From positions 1,240,984-1,304,983 of the forward strand of contig NW_020650971.1 of NCBI RefSeq assembly GCF_003573695.1: a stretch of 64,000 nucleotides of DNA, read 5' to 3'. Shown piece by piece: positions 22,220 to 35,279 of this stretch. This DNA is from Papaver somniferum. Its lineage: Eukaryota > Streptophyta > Magnoliopsida > Ranunculales > Papaveraceae. The notes under the pieces are model-generated. The model did not search any database. It was not told where the DNA came from and saw only the letters and a program-made list of their open reading frames with translations. The stretch's first letter is position 1, and each line of letters begins with the position of its first letter. A program made the position numbers and the translations under genes.

Positions 22220-22690
22220 AGTGCTGGCTCGTTCATGAATTACAACAAAATTTTTCTGGGAGTGATCCGTAGGGCTCAACAATAAAAATACTAGTTATTT
22301 TGGTTAATTTCAACTAAAATGCATACGGAACTCTTATTAGTGAGAATAAGAACTAAGAAGATAAAAAATTCTGAGACAGAAGCTCCAAGCCCCCATGAAA
22401 ACTTACCATCATGAGTGATTTAGACTTATTTTTGCTTATTCTCCTCCAACATCTCACTTATTTAACGATCGAGATAATAAGGACACAATAGAATACGTTT
22501 CGATTTTATTATCAAATTGCTTTGGAGAAAGATTGTTCTCTCAAAAACTAACTAGAGGTTAATATTTGTCATTGAACGTATAAAGATTTTGGAGAGTGAG
22601 ATGAATATATAGGTAGATAGAATGACCGGTGAAAGTTTTCATTTTAATTCATAACTAGATAGTAATCCGTGCTACGCAACGTGCTATAAG
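22220..22690 (+). repeat. Dispersed window repeat, copy E
   Basis: 22220-22530 matches 9718-10010. The part from 22436 shows the CTCCAACATCTCACTTATT landmark, AACGATCGAGATAATAAGGACA, AAAAACTAACTAGAGG, and GAATGACCGGTGAAAGTTTTC. The next element of the family is at 46985. Confidence 0.65.
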
Positions 22691-25600
22691 CAAGTTACCA
22701 TTGTCCTCAGAGAAAGGGATAAAATCATTGATTACATGAATGTAAATTTTGCACTGCTCTTATTTGATAAAGTAGGCCTGTAGAAATTAAAGACATGCCT
22801 CTCGCCTATGATGTGTTCACACTTCACACAGTATTTCTCACTACTATAATTTATTGAAAATTCTTTTAAACCTCATAATAATGGTACAATTATTTCTCCA
22901 AATTGAATGTGGTTCGGGGTACAATTCTTTCCAAAGTATGTTTTTTCCTTCTGTTCTCCGGGATTTGCATCCCTCTGAAGACCTTGATATGTATGTAAGG
23001 CCGGTCATTTTAAACTGAAAACAAACTACTGATGCTGATGCTCTCTGATGCGTCAATGGCTTAGCATGCAACAACCATAAACCATGGTTTAAATTAATCT
23101 GTTGCTATTGAGCAACATCTTTAAACTCAACAGAGTCCTTGTCGAAATCTGGCAAGTTCTTGATTTGCTATCTGGGCAAAGCCATATTATACGCTGAGTA
23201 TGTAGCGACCCCTCTCTTGGAGTTCAATTGCATACAGTGCGGCATTAGAAAAGAACAATTTCTTTTTTAGTGTAAGTGCAAGAATTATTATAAACTCAAA
23301 TGTCTATAAAGCCTCGGCAAGAACCCTATTTACTAAAGTAATGATATTCTATTTTTAGATACCATACGTTGTAGGTTTCTCTAAATCCAGAGAAGATTAC
23401 ATTATTATGTATGTTAAATTCAGCAGGGGAAAAAAATGTCAGACAGCTTTTCAAAATACATTTTATGCAAAAAAAATGTCAGACAGCATTTTCCTACACA
23501 TTAAACAAACTCATGAGAATGTTAAAGCTCTCATTGCTCATACAAAATGAGTGATGGGAGGACATAACCATGATGTTTGCTAATTTGCTATCTCACGGAA
23601 AGAATACAAAACGGGAACTGGTCTCTGAGATGCCAAAATAATACAAACCCGACATGACTCCAGTTGCTATCTCACATGAGGTATACACTTGGACATGATG
23701 TAAAATGAACAAAACAGTTCTCACTCTATAGCTGAAAATGCTTTAAAAATAAAATGAGCATTGAGCAAAGGACTATTGTAGGAGCACATAGACATAAATT
23801 AAAATAGAAAAGAAAATAACATGAAGAGACATTTCAAGGTGAGAATGTGAAATGCTTAACACATCATCCAAACATGCTGATAGACCATGAATCAGCAGAT
23901 CAGAGGCTTCTATTTTTAGAGAGGGATAGTTGCATCTTATCTATCACAATAAGCCATTAAACTGGATCTTAGTAGCCTAAATTTGTTTATCCATAAAACA
24001 TGTCATTTACCTGCTATTTAGTTTAGAAGGTGATTAAACCTTGTACACAAATGAGTGTCATCAACGCATAACCCGAGAGGCAAGAGAAAAGAAAGAAACG
24101 TCAATCATATATATTACTTCTTTATACAACCTTACCCTGTTTCCCAACTATATTCGAGATCGGCTACACAAATCACCACTGATCATCTGCACTTGTTTTA
24201 ACCTACTGCGGTCCTCAACCCCCAAGCTTGAACCATAATGCGTGAGCTTGATTTCAGGAGCACATCCATGAACTATATGAATATAGTTTGACAAATAAAA
24301 TTCTAAAGTTAGGGCGATCATGTACCTGGATGTACAAAAGAATAAAAACAAAACTAATACAAAATCATTTCAGAGTTCCACATCGGGATTAAGGGGTAAA
24401 AAAGGAGTTTACACAAACAATGATGCAAACATGTTAAAGTCATCAGAGGAATGCACCAAAATCGGAAATAGAAACATCAAAAACTGATTTCTATGTTCAG
24501 GTAAATATCAAAATTGAATCACCACAAAATGAATTCATGAATTGCATGTTATTTGCCATTTATATCCAAAATCAACTGCAAAATTAAATCATAAAGCAAG
24601 AAAACACATAAGGGTACTTAACTTTCTATTTGGAGGAAGGGCATTATAAAAGATGAATTAGATCGCATATCATTCTAAATCTTATCTGAACCAGTCCGCA
24701 TGGTGAAAATATGGAATTCAATAAAGATAGTGGCTAAAGAATGAGATAAGGTTTGGTCTGAAGTAAACATAAAGAAAAAGAGGGATACAAAAACAAAAAA
24801 AAAGTTACCTTCTTTAACAAAACTTCTTCTTCTCCATCTTCTTATTATTCTCGTCTCTCTATTCTCTGGTCTGGAACTTCATAAAAGTGGGAAGTTGTGT
24901 TGAAGTGGGGGGCAGTTGTTTGCTGCGTTTCGTCAGTTAGGGATATAAGGTGTGTAAGCAACGTTTGAAAAATGCATGTTCTTTCTATTAACGTGGGTCC
25001 AAAATCAATAAGAAAGCTCTATTTCTCGATAAAACCTCACGTAAGATTTTTGTGGGGTCAGAACCAAGAAGAATCAAGTGATTCCTTCTATTACTTTGAC
25101 GTGGGATGAAGTTGATAGACAAGCCCAAACATGTGATATTTGAAAAATAATTCCTAGTCCAGAGGGTTGTCGGGCTAAATTGTAGGTTAGCCTTCTCATA
25201 TGTTCGTTCCTGTATCTGAACCTAGTTAAGTGTCATAAATTAAATTCTTGTGTTTTATTTGCACTTTAAAGTCTTACGATTATGTTATTTGTGCACATTC
25301 ACTGGGCGCTTCTGTTATTAATTATCATATTTTCTTTAAACTTTAAAATCTAATAGCTCCAATTTTCTGCGTCAACCCATTTGACATTTCCTTAATTCAA
25401 CCTTAAATCACGATAGCCCTTGAACCTTGAATCAAGGTGATGTGTTGAATAATAAATCCTGCGGGTGGGGATTCATTTTCTGCCAACGGAAAACGATTTC
25501 GTGTTTTGAGCCTTTTCCGTCGGTGATGGATGGAGCCAAGACTATATTAGTTTTGAGGGGTAAAATAACTATTTTAAAAAAAAAAATTACTTCTGCCCTA

Positions 25601-25765
25601 ACTGATCTTGCAAAGAACAAATAGTCCAGTGTTATTCTTTATATTTTCCCCCACAAAATACTAAATTTTCTAAAAACTCAAGACGAACTAAAACTTTACA
25701 ACAGACTTGAAAAGCAAATGGGTCTAATATGCACCCACTTGTAGAGTTAGTTTGTGCATTTAAAT
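22690..25765. other. 3-kb stretch without a recognisable gene
   Basis: I see no coding region, tRNA, terminal repeats or tandem array that I can support. A minus frame at 24148-24351 (CAPEIKLTHYGSSLGVEDRS) looks mildly coding-like but matches nothing known to me. At 24795-24850 the minus strand has a CT-rich leader-like stretch, an ATG and a donor-like AAG|GTAAC. This could be the first exon of a lost gene or non-coding transcript running leftward. Confidence 0.35.
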
Positions 25766-25768
25766 TAT

Positions 25769-26300
25769 GATCCCAAGATTGATACTGAGATGACTGACTC
25801 CATTTTGCTTGATTTACCCAACAGCTTCATATCCGAATACCCTTGGGGGAATTCAGAAACAGGGATTCTAATAGGCTATTGAACAAGGCCTAACATAATA
25901 ACTGTGAATCCATTAATAGGTCACAGACATAAGAAACTTTGTTGAAACGGGTAGTAAATAGCTGTATTGCACTCTAATCTCAATGAAAACCTGATCAGAT
26001 GATGCATGCATAATTAGAAAACTACAAGAACAAGCAAACCGATACAAAAAAACACGCCCCGTTTGATTTGTGAAACTTGAGCACGCTTAACTTAGCCGGC
26101 GTTCACTCTTCAGAAATAAAAATATATAATTCATCTTCACCTGAACATCCAACTTCTTAAACGAATTCGGAGTAGTTTCCATCATACTTTGATTTTGCTA
26201 CATGCATCATCCACCAAAGGATCCTTGTTCAATTCACAGGAAACAACAATTGTAATGTCACATGTGTCGTCCACAAGGTATCCGTTAGCAGGGTCATAGA
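25769..26300 (+). pseudogene. Paralogous copy of the 54279-54845 exon tail and downstream DNA
   Basis: It begins with the same coding end as 54279-54458: GATCCCAAGATTGATA, DSILLDLPNS, YPW, then an in-frame TGA after IGY where the paralogue has Cys. It continues colinearly into the non-coding sequence after the stop (CATCATCCACCAAAGGATCC). It is the left part of ancestral segment copy 1; the rest lies beyond the nested insertions at 46985 onward. Confidence 0.7.
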
Positions 26301-26380
26301 GTGAAAACGATATTAACTTCTCATGCATCATATTTACAAATGTGATTTTTTTTTTGAAGCATGTTTTTTCTTTTCTATAG

Positions 26381-26536
26381 GCTTGTATATCTATTTCTTA
26401 CAGATCATGTATATTCTTTTATTTTAATATTTGCTTGTATATCTATTTCTTATAAATCATGCATATTCTTTTATTCAAATATTTGCTTGTATATCTATTT
26501 CTTATAAATCATGCATATTCTTCTATTCTAATAAAT
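26381..26536. repeat. Three tandem copies of a 52-bp unit
   Basis: Units start with GCTTGTATATCTATTTCTTA at 26381, 26433 and 26485. Each contains ATCATG.ATATTCTT. Copies 2 and 3 are nearly identical. Confidence 0.9.
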
Positions 26537-26642
26537 CTCTTGCTTTCTATTAAAGAAAAATAAGCTAAGCGATAAAATTAAATAAAATGTGGCATGGCAC
26601 TTGGTAATTTGTGATGATATTACTCGGAGAAAAGTGATAGTA

Positions 26643-27427
26643 TTTTTTTTCTTTTGACTCAAAGAAGGGAAATATATTGATAAAGAAAAAACAGTATTAT
26701 CACAAAACAGTGGAAAAGCTGTTGAGAAAAGAGAAACTACAAACTCTCAAGTTTAGCTGAGAAAAAATGAAAACTAAAGAAAAGAAAAAAGGAGGCTATT
26801 GAGACCCTAAAACACCCTCCCAGTTATACAAGACCATATTAAGAGAAACATTCTCAAATGTATTTGTATTCATAGACCAGTTATACAGCAAAATCTTCAC
26901 TTCTTGCAGCAGTAAATCGTAACTTTTGTAAACTCCTTGAAAAGTTCTTCTGTTACGCTCATTACATACTGTCCACCAAATAGCAAAAGGGATTAAACCC
27001 CATAACCTTCTTTTTAATGAATTCCCTTTTTTTCTGCGACATTCCCACAAAGTTGATCTTACATCGATACCAAAAACCCATTGTGTCTTGAAAATGTTAA
27101 AATAGAAATTCCACAGCTTACCTGTCACCTCACAGTGAAGAAAAAAATGAGTATTTGTTTCTGGAGATTTTTTGCACAATATGCGGGCATTAATCCCAAC
27201 GGAGTTTCTGATAGAATCAAGAGTAGGAGCAGCATTATAACACAAACACAAAGTAAAGAATATAACCTTCATTGGAATTCTTGGATTCCAAAGACTCTTA
27301 TAAGGAAATATAAGAAAACCTTCATCTTCTAAAGCAAAATAAAAGGATTTTAATGAGAAAGTATTCCCAGGAATCCATATTATAGTGTCATCACCATTCT
27401 CTGCTAATTCAGGGTTGTTTATGAGCT
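26643..27427 (-). pseudogene. L1-type LINE, 3' part (left half of the split copy)
   Basis: The frame ending at 26796 carries the RT zinc-binding domain: FSLKSFYFALEDEG, then WNPRIPMKVIFFTLCLCYNA, then KSPETNTHFFLHCEVTGKLW, then AIWWTVCNERNRRTFQG. The 3' end is a T-run on the plus strand (26642-26654), i.e. a poly-A tail on the minus strand. At 27427 it is cut by the Copia terminus. The reading frame resumes at 45651 on the other side of the nest. No RNase H domain is visible. Confidence 0.8.
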
Positions 27428-29938
27428 TGAAAATGCGGGGGTCTAACAACCACACCCAACAATTCGTTTGGCAATCTGAGAGGACTTACTCCAATATACT
27501 TTCTAGAGAATCAACTAGACAGTCAGACTCAATCTAGAATAAATTATATCAAAGAGTTTAATATCTCTAACTCTTAACGCAATCCGCAATCAGCAAATAA
27601 AAACCTGCGAGCCTGATTGAATATAAGAGAAATTACTTGAACGGTATCAAAGACCAATGTTCAAGTGTCAATCAATGTAAATCAACAATCAAAGGTTGGA
27701 TATTCTAATTGATTGATCTTAACCCACAACCTGTGATATTTCAATTATATAACAAAATATAACGCGGAAAAGAAATAACACAGACACCAGAATTTTGTTA
27801 ACGAGGAAACCGTAAATGCGGAAAAACCCAGGGACCTAGTCCAGATTGAACACCACATTGTATAAAGCCGCTAAAAACACTAGCCTACTACCACTTAACT
27901 TCGGACTGTACTGTAGTTGAACCGTAATCAATCTCACGCTGATTCAAGGTACAGTTTCACTCCTTATGTCTCTGATCCCAGCAGGATACTACGCACTTGA
28001 TTCCCTTAGTTGATCTCACCCACAACCAAGAGTCGCTACGACCCAAAGTCGAAGACTTGATAAACAAATCTATCGCACACAGAAAAGTCTATATAATTGA
28101 ATAAATATGTCTCCCACAGAAATAGCTAAGAGTTTTTGTTCCCTATTTTGATAAACCAAGGTGAATAAGAACCAATTGATAAACCGGACTTATATTCCCG
28201 AAGAATAGCCTAGTATTATCAATCACCTCAAAATAAAATTAATCGACTAGCGAAACAAGTTATTTTGGAATCACAAACGATGAGACGAAGTTTGTTTGTG
28301 ATTACTTTTCTATTTTGCCTGTCGGAGATATAAAATCTCGAGCCAATTATTTCAATTGTACTCAACACGATAGAAACAGCAATATCAGATCACGCAACTA
28401 CAAAGATAATAGTTGGGTCTGGCTTCACAATCCCAATGAAGTCTTCAAGTCGTTGACCTACAGGGTCTCGAGAAGAAACCTAAGGTTAAAGTAGAATCGA
28501 CTCTAGTTATGCAACTAGTAACATAGAGAAGGTGTGGGATTACGTTTCCCAATTGCTAGAGTTATCCTTTATACAGTTTTTAAATCAGGGTTTGCAATCC
28601 AATTTACCTTGGTAACAGAGCTTTCAATATTCACCGTTAGATGAAAAACCTGATTCAACCAAGCTAATATCTTTCAACCGTTAGATTGAACTTAGCTTGT
28701 TACACACAAACGAAATGTACCCTCATTTAGGTTTATATAACCGTGCCTAAACGTGTACACCATGTTGGTTCACAAATAGTTAACCGAGGTTAGACATATG
28801 ATTACTCTCATATCAACCTTATTCATCTTAACCATAACTAGTTCAAGTGACTCAAATTAAACTAGTTAATAGTTGTTCAATTGTTTATAAAACACAATTG
28901 AAATGAAATAGTTTTGATTCACTTGAATCAATCATGAACATTATAGCCACTGTTTGCAAAGATTGCATTCCTTATGATTTAAATATTTAAGTTCATGGAC
29001 TTGACCAATTTGACAAAGTAACCAGCTTAAGTATGCGTACGGGTATGCGTATTTAAGCAACCGGTTTTTGAGTTTGTCATCACCAGAAATTTTCGGTTCA
29101 AAAACTTCCGCCAGTATGCGTACGGGTACGCATACTTAAGGTGACTAGTTAAGAGTTTTTTCAAAACCAAACTCAGCAGAAATTCTCGGTTCGAGAACTT
29201 CCGCCAGTATGCGTATAGGTACGCATACTTAGCATGTCTCATTCACCAATTTCGTATACACACAAATGCATACTCTTGGCTTCCGGTTTATGGACTTATA
29301 CACAAATGTGCGAACACACTATATATGCTTATATCCAAAGATGGTTACATCATCAACTCTTTATTTCAATCATTGAAACATTCTTCTATAATGTCAACAG
29401 TCGTTTTCACACACTATTAGCATCAAAGCGATTTTCAAGATATTGAAATAATCATTATTGAAACCTTCCAAGTCTTACAATAAATGATTGTATCACACAA
29501 ACCATGTAAGATGTTACTCGGCAATTTTATCATGATCAAGATGAACTTGGTCGAAGCGAAAGCTTACCAACACATATTTCGAGAAATATGTAAGCGAGAT
29601 ATACTCATCTCGAAATCTCAAATGTGTTTAGAGAAAACTATATTGTAACACGTCTTATGTCTGAATACAGGATATAGTAGAAATAGACTTTCCAAGTGAT
29701 ATGTAAGTTCAAGTCTCCACATACCTCTTGGCGAAGAAGTTCCACAATCACCCATTAGTAGTTCTTTGTCTTCAAGAGATGAACGTCGAGAGATTTAAGA
29801 TCAACTACACTATCTATATCCTAGTCCGAGACATCTACAAATAGGATAGAAATTAAGACTTATAGTTTTGATCACTAACATTAACAAACATGCTTGAGAT
29901 AGCAATGCATGCGAGTTCGACCGAGCAATGCTCTTACA
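27428..29938 (-). repeat. 3' LTR of the Copia element
   Basis: 2511 bp, TG...CA. A TATA motif lies at 28731-28742 (GGTTATATAAAC on the minus strand). Upstream of it in U3, at about 29028-29233, are three roughly 90-bp repeats, each with a palindrome built on GTATGCGTAC/GTACGCATAC. The right LTR has the same arrangement at 44781-44992 (TATA at 44481-44492). Small differences between LTRs are spread throughout, so the insertion is not recent. Confidence 0.85.
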
Positions 29939-29952
29939 ATCTCCCTCTTTGT
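29939..29952 (-). promoter_or_regulatory. Polypurine tract of the Copia element
   Basis: The minus strand reads CAAAGAGGGAGAT directly before the 3' LTR, the usual plant Copia form of the plus-strand primer. Confidence 0.75.
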
Positions 29953-30805
29953 CAATTTTAGTGACAAAACTATCAATACATATGGATTATAAAAAAGATA
30001 AAAAAAAATGTAGCTTCTTATCCATATGCTTGATCTCCTTAGCATCTTCAACGCGACTCGAAATCTTCGTCATTTCCAAGTAATCCATGATCCTAAAGGT
30101 TATAAGTTCAGCATCACAGTTGTTGAAGATCCGTATCTATAACAATGAGAAAACAAAATGCTCTCAATCATTGTTATAAAGTGTCATAGTATTATTACAC
30201 AGCATCAAAGTTCAATTGTATCACAATTTTGACAATAACACTATGGTGATATCCATCACTCCCCTTTAGTCAATACATATCTCAACATGAAAACCACTCC
30301 CCCTTACAAAATGATCCGTAAACCATATGTATTTGTAGTGTGAACTACACATTAATTCTCCCCCTTTTTGTCAAAAAAATTGGCAAAGGTACGAAAATTA
30401 GTGGGATCCTAATGAAATTTACACGGAGATACATCATGACCAAAAGGTGTATTAAGATACCAACAAATTTAGATGCAATCATAAAGCCGAATATAAATGC
30501 ATTCATCAAGGAGTTAATGAATATACAAGATAACCCTTAAAAATTCCACAGTCACACTCCCCACAAAGATTTGGAAATTAAGCACAAGTTCAAAAGAACT
30601 CTCCTCCATAAAATGTCATCCCCGAAGGAACAACAAATAAGACCTTACTTTCATAAGAAAATAAGGATTTCTTACAAATACTAGGATATGGGACAGAAAC
30701 ATATCTACTAGAAACAAATGTAAACAGGACTTAACACTATTCTGGAGTTCCAAACTCAATTGCCCAAAAGATAGAGATAAAAGTAAGGGCAAGAGTTATG
30801 AGGAG

Positions 30806-31200
30806 CTAATGAACTAGAACAACACCAATAGACTGCCGCAAATGCTGAAACGTGGCATTGTCTAATGGTTTGGTGAGAATATCAGCCAATTGTTGTTCAG
30901 AAGACACAAATTCCATAGTGATGATAGCATCTTCATAAAGATTTCGAATAAAATGGTACCTGATGTCTATGTGCTTAGTTCTTGGGTGCTCAACAGGATT
31001 CTCAGTGATGCGAATCGCACTTGAATTATCACAAAAGATCTTCATTATTCCAGAATCAATTCCATAATCGTCAAGCATTTATTTCATCCATAGAAGTTGA
31101 GTACAACATGACCCAGCAGCAATGTATTCTGCTTCACATGTTGAAAGAGATTGTAATATTTTGTTTCTTGCTATGCCAAGCTACAAGATTGATTCCTACA
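30806..31200 (-). pseudogene. Copia RNase H C-terminus
   Basis: The open frame 31078-30806 reads KIFCDNSSAIRITENPVEHP, then RTKHIDIRYHFIRNLYED and QLADILTKPL, the canonical end of Copia pol. Upstream in the same frame WMK is followed by a TAA just before MLDDYGI, a nonsense change. Confidence 0.85.
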
Positions 31201-31221
31201 TAGTAGAATCCTCCTGATGTA

Positions 31222-32220
31222 CTATTTCTTCTTCCACACATCCTGCCCAATCGACATCTGAATAGGCAGTAAGATCCATGTTAGTATCAAAAGTGTAAGA
31301 AAGACCACACCCCGCAGTGTGACTGATGTAACGTATGATCCTCTTTGTGGCAACAAGATAAGATTCCTTTGGATTTTCCTGAAACCTTTAACGTATACGA
31401 CATCATGAATTTCAGGAACGCCAGGTAATTTGATCGTCCCTTTCATGCTTATGTAGCAACAGCTTCCATCTCCAAAAGTTACGGGTCCACCATCAAAATC
31501 GCTTGACTTGATGAACCATGAGAGATCTCCAGTCATGTGCCTGCTACATCCACTATCAAGGAACCATTGAAAAGGTGATGTTGACTTTAGAGCAAAAGCT
31601 CTCATACTAGCAGTACTAGCCATTTCGGGATTTCTTGTTAGTATTGAATATCGTTTAAGAGATGGCACAAGTTGAGCAGTCTTTTTATGGAAATCACTAG
31701 CAACCTTTAGTCTTCTCTTGAAGTAAAAACACACATGTTGAAAGTTATTGTGAGAACCACAAAACAAGCATGTACCAACATCATTAACCTTGTTTGAAAA
31801 GTTCTGAGCGCAGTCAGATTTCACAAAGCCTAGACCTTGTTTATCACCTGACAAACGGCAATTCTTCAAGGAAGAATTAGAGTTGTTATTCAAAACTTTT
31901 GAAAAAGTTTGTACGGACTCCAGATCCTTAAGCTTTGCAATTTCTGCAGCAAGATCAGACTTGATTTGGATTTGTTTCTCTAAATTTTTCTGGAGCTCAA
32001 CAACCTCTTCAGAGCAGTCTTGAACAATAGGTTTTTTGATATAACTTTCACAATGAGGATTATCAATTTCTTTCATCCATCGAAGTTTTTCGAGACACAA
32101 GAACTTGATAAGTTTTTTTAAATCAGGATTCTCAACCTTTTCGACGGTTTCTAGAACACACTCGATGTTGAGTTTATCCATTTCTGGTGAAGCGTTTTTA
32201 GAGACAATATTTTCCATCAT
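31222..32220 (-). pseudogene. Copia gag-protease relic joined to the RNase H region
   Basis: ATG at 32220. The first ~180 residues are gag-like (coiled-coil stretch EVVELQKNLEKQIQIKSDL; a CLFCGSHNNFQHVC partial knuckle). Next comes the aspartic protease WFLDSGCSRHMTG (active-site DSG), VTFGDGSCCYISMKGTI and KLPGVPEIHDVVYVKG. Immediately after this, near 31380, the sequence jumps to the RT-end/RNase H region. In a shifted frame the minus strand reads ENPKESYLVATKRIIRYISH and AYSDVDWAG. All of integrase and most of RT are absent. Confidence 0.8.
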
Positions 32221-32264
32221 CAGATCGCTACAAACACAGACTTATAAGGTCTTTAATATGTTTG

Positions 32265-32280
32265 CCTGCTCTGATACCAA
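32265..32280 (-). promoter_or_regulatory. Primer-binding site of the Copia element
   Basis: TTGGTATCAGAGCAGG on the minus strand, one base inside the 5' LTR. Matches the initiator tRNA-Met type used by most plant Copia elements. Confidence 0.85.
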
Positions 32281-32281
32281 T

Positions 32282-33473
32282 TGAAAATGCGGGGGTCTAA
32301 CAACCACACCCAATAATTCTTTTGGAAATCTGAGAGGACTTACTCCAATATACTTTCTAGAGAATCAATTAGACAGTGAGACTCAATCTAGAATAAAGTA
32401 TATCAAATAGTTTAATATCTCTAACTCTTAATTCAATCCGCAATCAGCAAATAGAAATCTGCGAGCCTGATTGAATATAAGAGGAGTTACTTGAACGGTA
32501 CCAAAGACCAATGTTCAAGTATCAATCAATGTAAATCAACAATCAAAGGTTGAATATTCTAATTATATAACAAAATATAATGCGGAAAAGAACTAACACA
32601 GAAACCAAAATTTTGTTAACGAGGAACCGCAAATGCAGAAAAACCCCGGGACCTAGTCCAGATTGAACACCACACTGTATTAAGTCGCTACAGGCACTAG
32701 CCTACTAACAATTAACTTCGGACTGGACTGTAGTTGAACCCTAATCAATCTCACACTGATTCAAGGTACAGTTGCGCTCCTTACTTCTCTGATCCCAAAA
32801 GGATACTACGCACTTGATTCTCTTAGTTGATCTCACCCATAACCAAGAGTTGTTACGACCCAAAGTCGAAGACTTGATAGACAAATTTGTATCACACAGA
32901 AAAGTCTAGGGATTGAATAAATCTGTCTCCCACAGAAATACCAAAGAGTTTTTGTTCCCTCTTTTGATAAATCAAGGTGAACAGGAACCAATTGATAGAA
33001 TGGACTTATATTCCCGAAGAATATCCTAGTATTTTCAATCACCTCACAATAAACTTAATCGACTAGCGAAACAAGTTATTGTGGAATCACAAACGATGAG
33101 ACGAAGTTTGTCTGTGATTACTTTCTATCTTGCCCATCGGAGATATAAAATCTCGAGCCAATTATTTCAATTGTACTCAAAATGATAGAAACAACAAGAT
33201 CAGATCACGCAACTACAAAAATAATAGTTGGGTCTGGCTTCACAATCCCAATGAAGTCTTCCAGTCGTTAAACTACAAGGTCTCGAGAAGAAACCTAAGG
33301 TTAAAGGAGAATCGACTCTACTGTAACACACAGGAGGTGTGGGGATTAGGTTTCCCAGTTGCTAGAGTTCTCTTTTATATAGTTTTCAAATCATGGTTTG
33401 AAATCCAAGTTACCTTGGTAACAGAGCTTTCAATATTCACTGTTAGATGAAAAACCTGATTCAACCAAGCTAA
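32282..33473 (-). repeat. 5' LTR of the Copia element, inner part
   Basis: Colinear with 27428 to about 28671 of the 3' LTR. It stops where the CACTA element begins, and the remaining LTR resumes at 44416. One internal stretch near 32550 is shorter than in the 3' LTR. Confidence 0.85.
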
Positions 33474-34447
33474 CACTAGTGGAAAATCAAAATAATAAGT
33501 ATGCCAGAAAAGGACTCAACATCATTAAAGATGACTGTTTCTGGGAGCCTAGAATTGTAGTCTTATTTCTCAAAACGAATGTTTATGAGATTCTTTTAAT
33601 TTTTTAAATTACGACTTACTTCAATAGACTCAACAAAAGTGCTTACATAAACATACGTTTCATTATATTCAATATTAAAAACTATAAATGCTAATTTACA
33701 GTAATATGGGTCTGATTCATCTGAATCGCAGTCTAACTGGTATTTCTGACTGAACCTATTTCAGAAAATCGGATTCATCTGAATCCCCCGACTCATTTCT
33801 GACTGAAGATTAGAAACCCATTAAATTCAAATTAAAATCTCATTTCATACACCAATCAAAACATTCACCATTCAATTCAAATTTTGTTGTATCATATTAA
33901 CTGAATTCACATGTGAATTGGGCCGACACTTATGTCAAAACCCCAAAAAGCTCTGCACAACTACTAAGTTCTTACAGATGTATTTTCTTACAATAGGTGG
34001 AAACCAACCTACAAACAATGAAAAGAAACTAAAACCAGCAAAAAGATGAACTGCTCTGCCAACTGGTCCAAATAGTATACTTGTGGCAAAATAAGTCTGG
34101 GCATTAGAAGTTTAAAAAAAAGTTTTGACAGCATAGCACGACTAGTTCTCACAAACAAGAAATTCTTTAAGAGATGATGATGATAAAAAAAATAGTAAGC
34201 TCTAAAAGAGAAGCTGGTGATGAGAAAAAAAAATCAAGGAGCTGCTGCAAGCAACAATCAGAGAATAATGCAGTTCTAATCAGCTAATGGTGGTGCTCAT
34301 TAACTTGTAAAGAAGACATATACCTGAATGACAAGATACAATCCTTGGGTTTAGCATATTTCCTGATAACATGAAGAGGACAATATGTTCAGTTCTCTAT
34401 ATACATAGAAAAAAAAAGAAAAAAAAAAAAAAGAAAAATCCAAGTAT

Positions 34448-34726
34448 TCAGTTAAAAATTATTATCTGATCTCCATTCCAATGCTCGTTTTCAGCTACAG
34501 ATGTTGAAATTAGTGGAGATTGATTCGCATATGCAGCAAAAACATAAGGATCTTCATAACCATTTACATTTACGGCTGATCTTTTTGGAGATTCTAATAC
34601 AAGATGCCAATGCTTCCTAGTCTCATCGCTGCAATAAAATACTTGGCTTGCTTGAGAAGCATGCCAATCCTCAACTGTCAGTTTATGGCTTTGACATTCC
34701 TTGCCTTGTATATCAAAACAAGTCAT
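34448..34726 (-). pseudogene. Unrecognised coding segment inside the CACTA element (copy 1)
   Basis: A 92-codon frame ends ...VLESPKRSAVNVNGYEDPYV, then FAAYANQSPLISTSVAENEH. The segment, with its non-coding surroundings, is duplicated about 670 bp to the right, and the protein pattern is partly kept there. That argues the frame was once real: either a transposon accessory protein or a captured host exon. I do not recognise the family. Confidence 0.4.
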
Positions 34727-34899
34727 CTTCCTTGTCCAGGTTAATAATCTTCCTAACTAATCTGCAACAACCCCAAAGAAAGAAAAAAAAAATCAGAATA
34801 AGCTACGGAAGGACATCATAACTCATAATTACAAGCCTTAAAAAGTGAAAAAAAAGTTTTGGTGAAGGAGAAGATGGTGATGATAGTACAACAATGGTA

Positions 34900-35275
34900 G
34901 TGTAATAAAAAATTGAAGTAGCTGTTGCAAGCAACGGTCAGAGAAGAATAGAGTTTTAATGTTGGTGTTCGTTAACTTGGAAAGGAGATATGTACCTGAC
35001 AACATTCTTCAATCCTTGGATGTAGCTTGTTTCCGGATAACATGAAGAGGTGACCCTGTGTCAGCTCTCCATGTACATATAGAAAATACAAAGAAGAAAA
35101 ATTCAAGAATTCATTCAATAATTATTACTTGATATCCATTTCAATACTCGTTGTCATCGACAGATGTAGAAATTAGTAGAGTTGGATTTGCGGATGCAGT
35201 AACACACACATGATCATCATAAGCATTCACATATAGGCATGATCTTTTAGGAGATTCTAAAACACAGTTTTCAAT
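34900..35275 (-). pseudogene. Tandem duplicate of the CACTA coding segment (copy 2)
   Basis: Matches 34240-34600, including AACATGAAGAGG and the exon. On the minus strand 35265-35130 reads VLESPKRSCLYVNAYDDHV, then ANPTLLISTSVDDNEY and a stop. The shared residues (LESPKRS, VN.Y.D, AN..LISTSV..NE) confirm a common coding origin. Confidence 0.45.
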
Positions 35276-35279
35276 GTGA

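Noticed and set aside
29027..29446. ORFs within the Copia LTR (Tyr/Ala/Lys repeats)
   Set aside because: Created by the palindromic U3 repeats; the matching stretch in the other LTR does not keep the frames.
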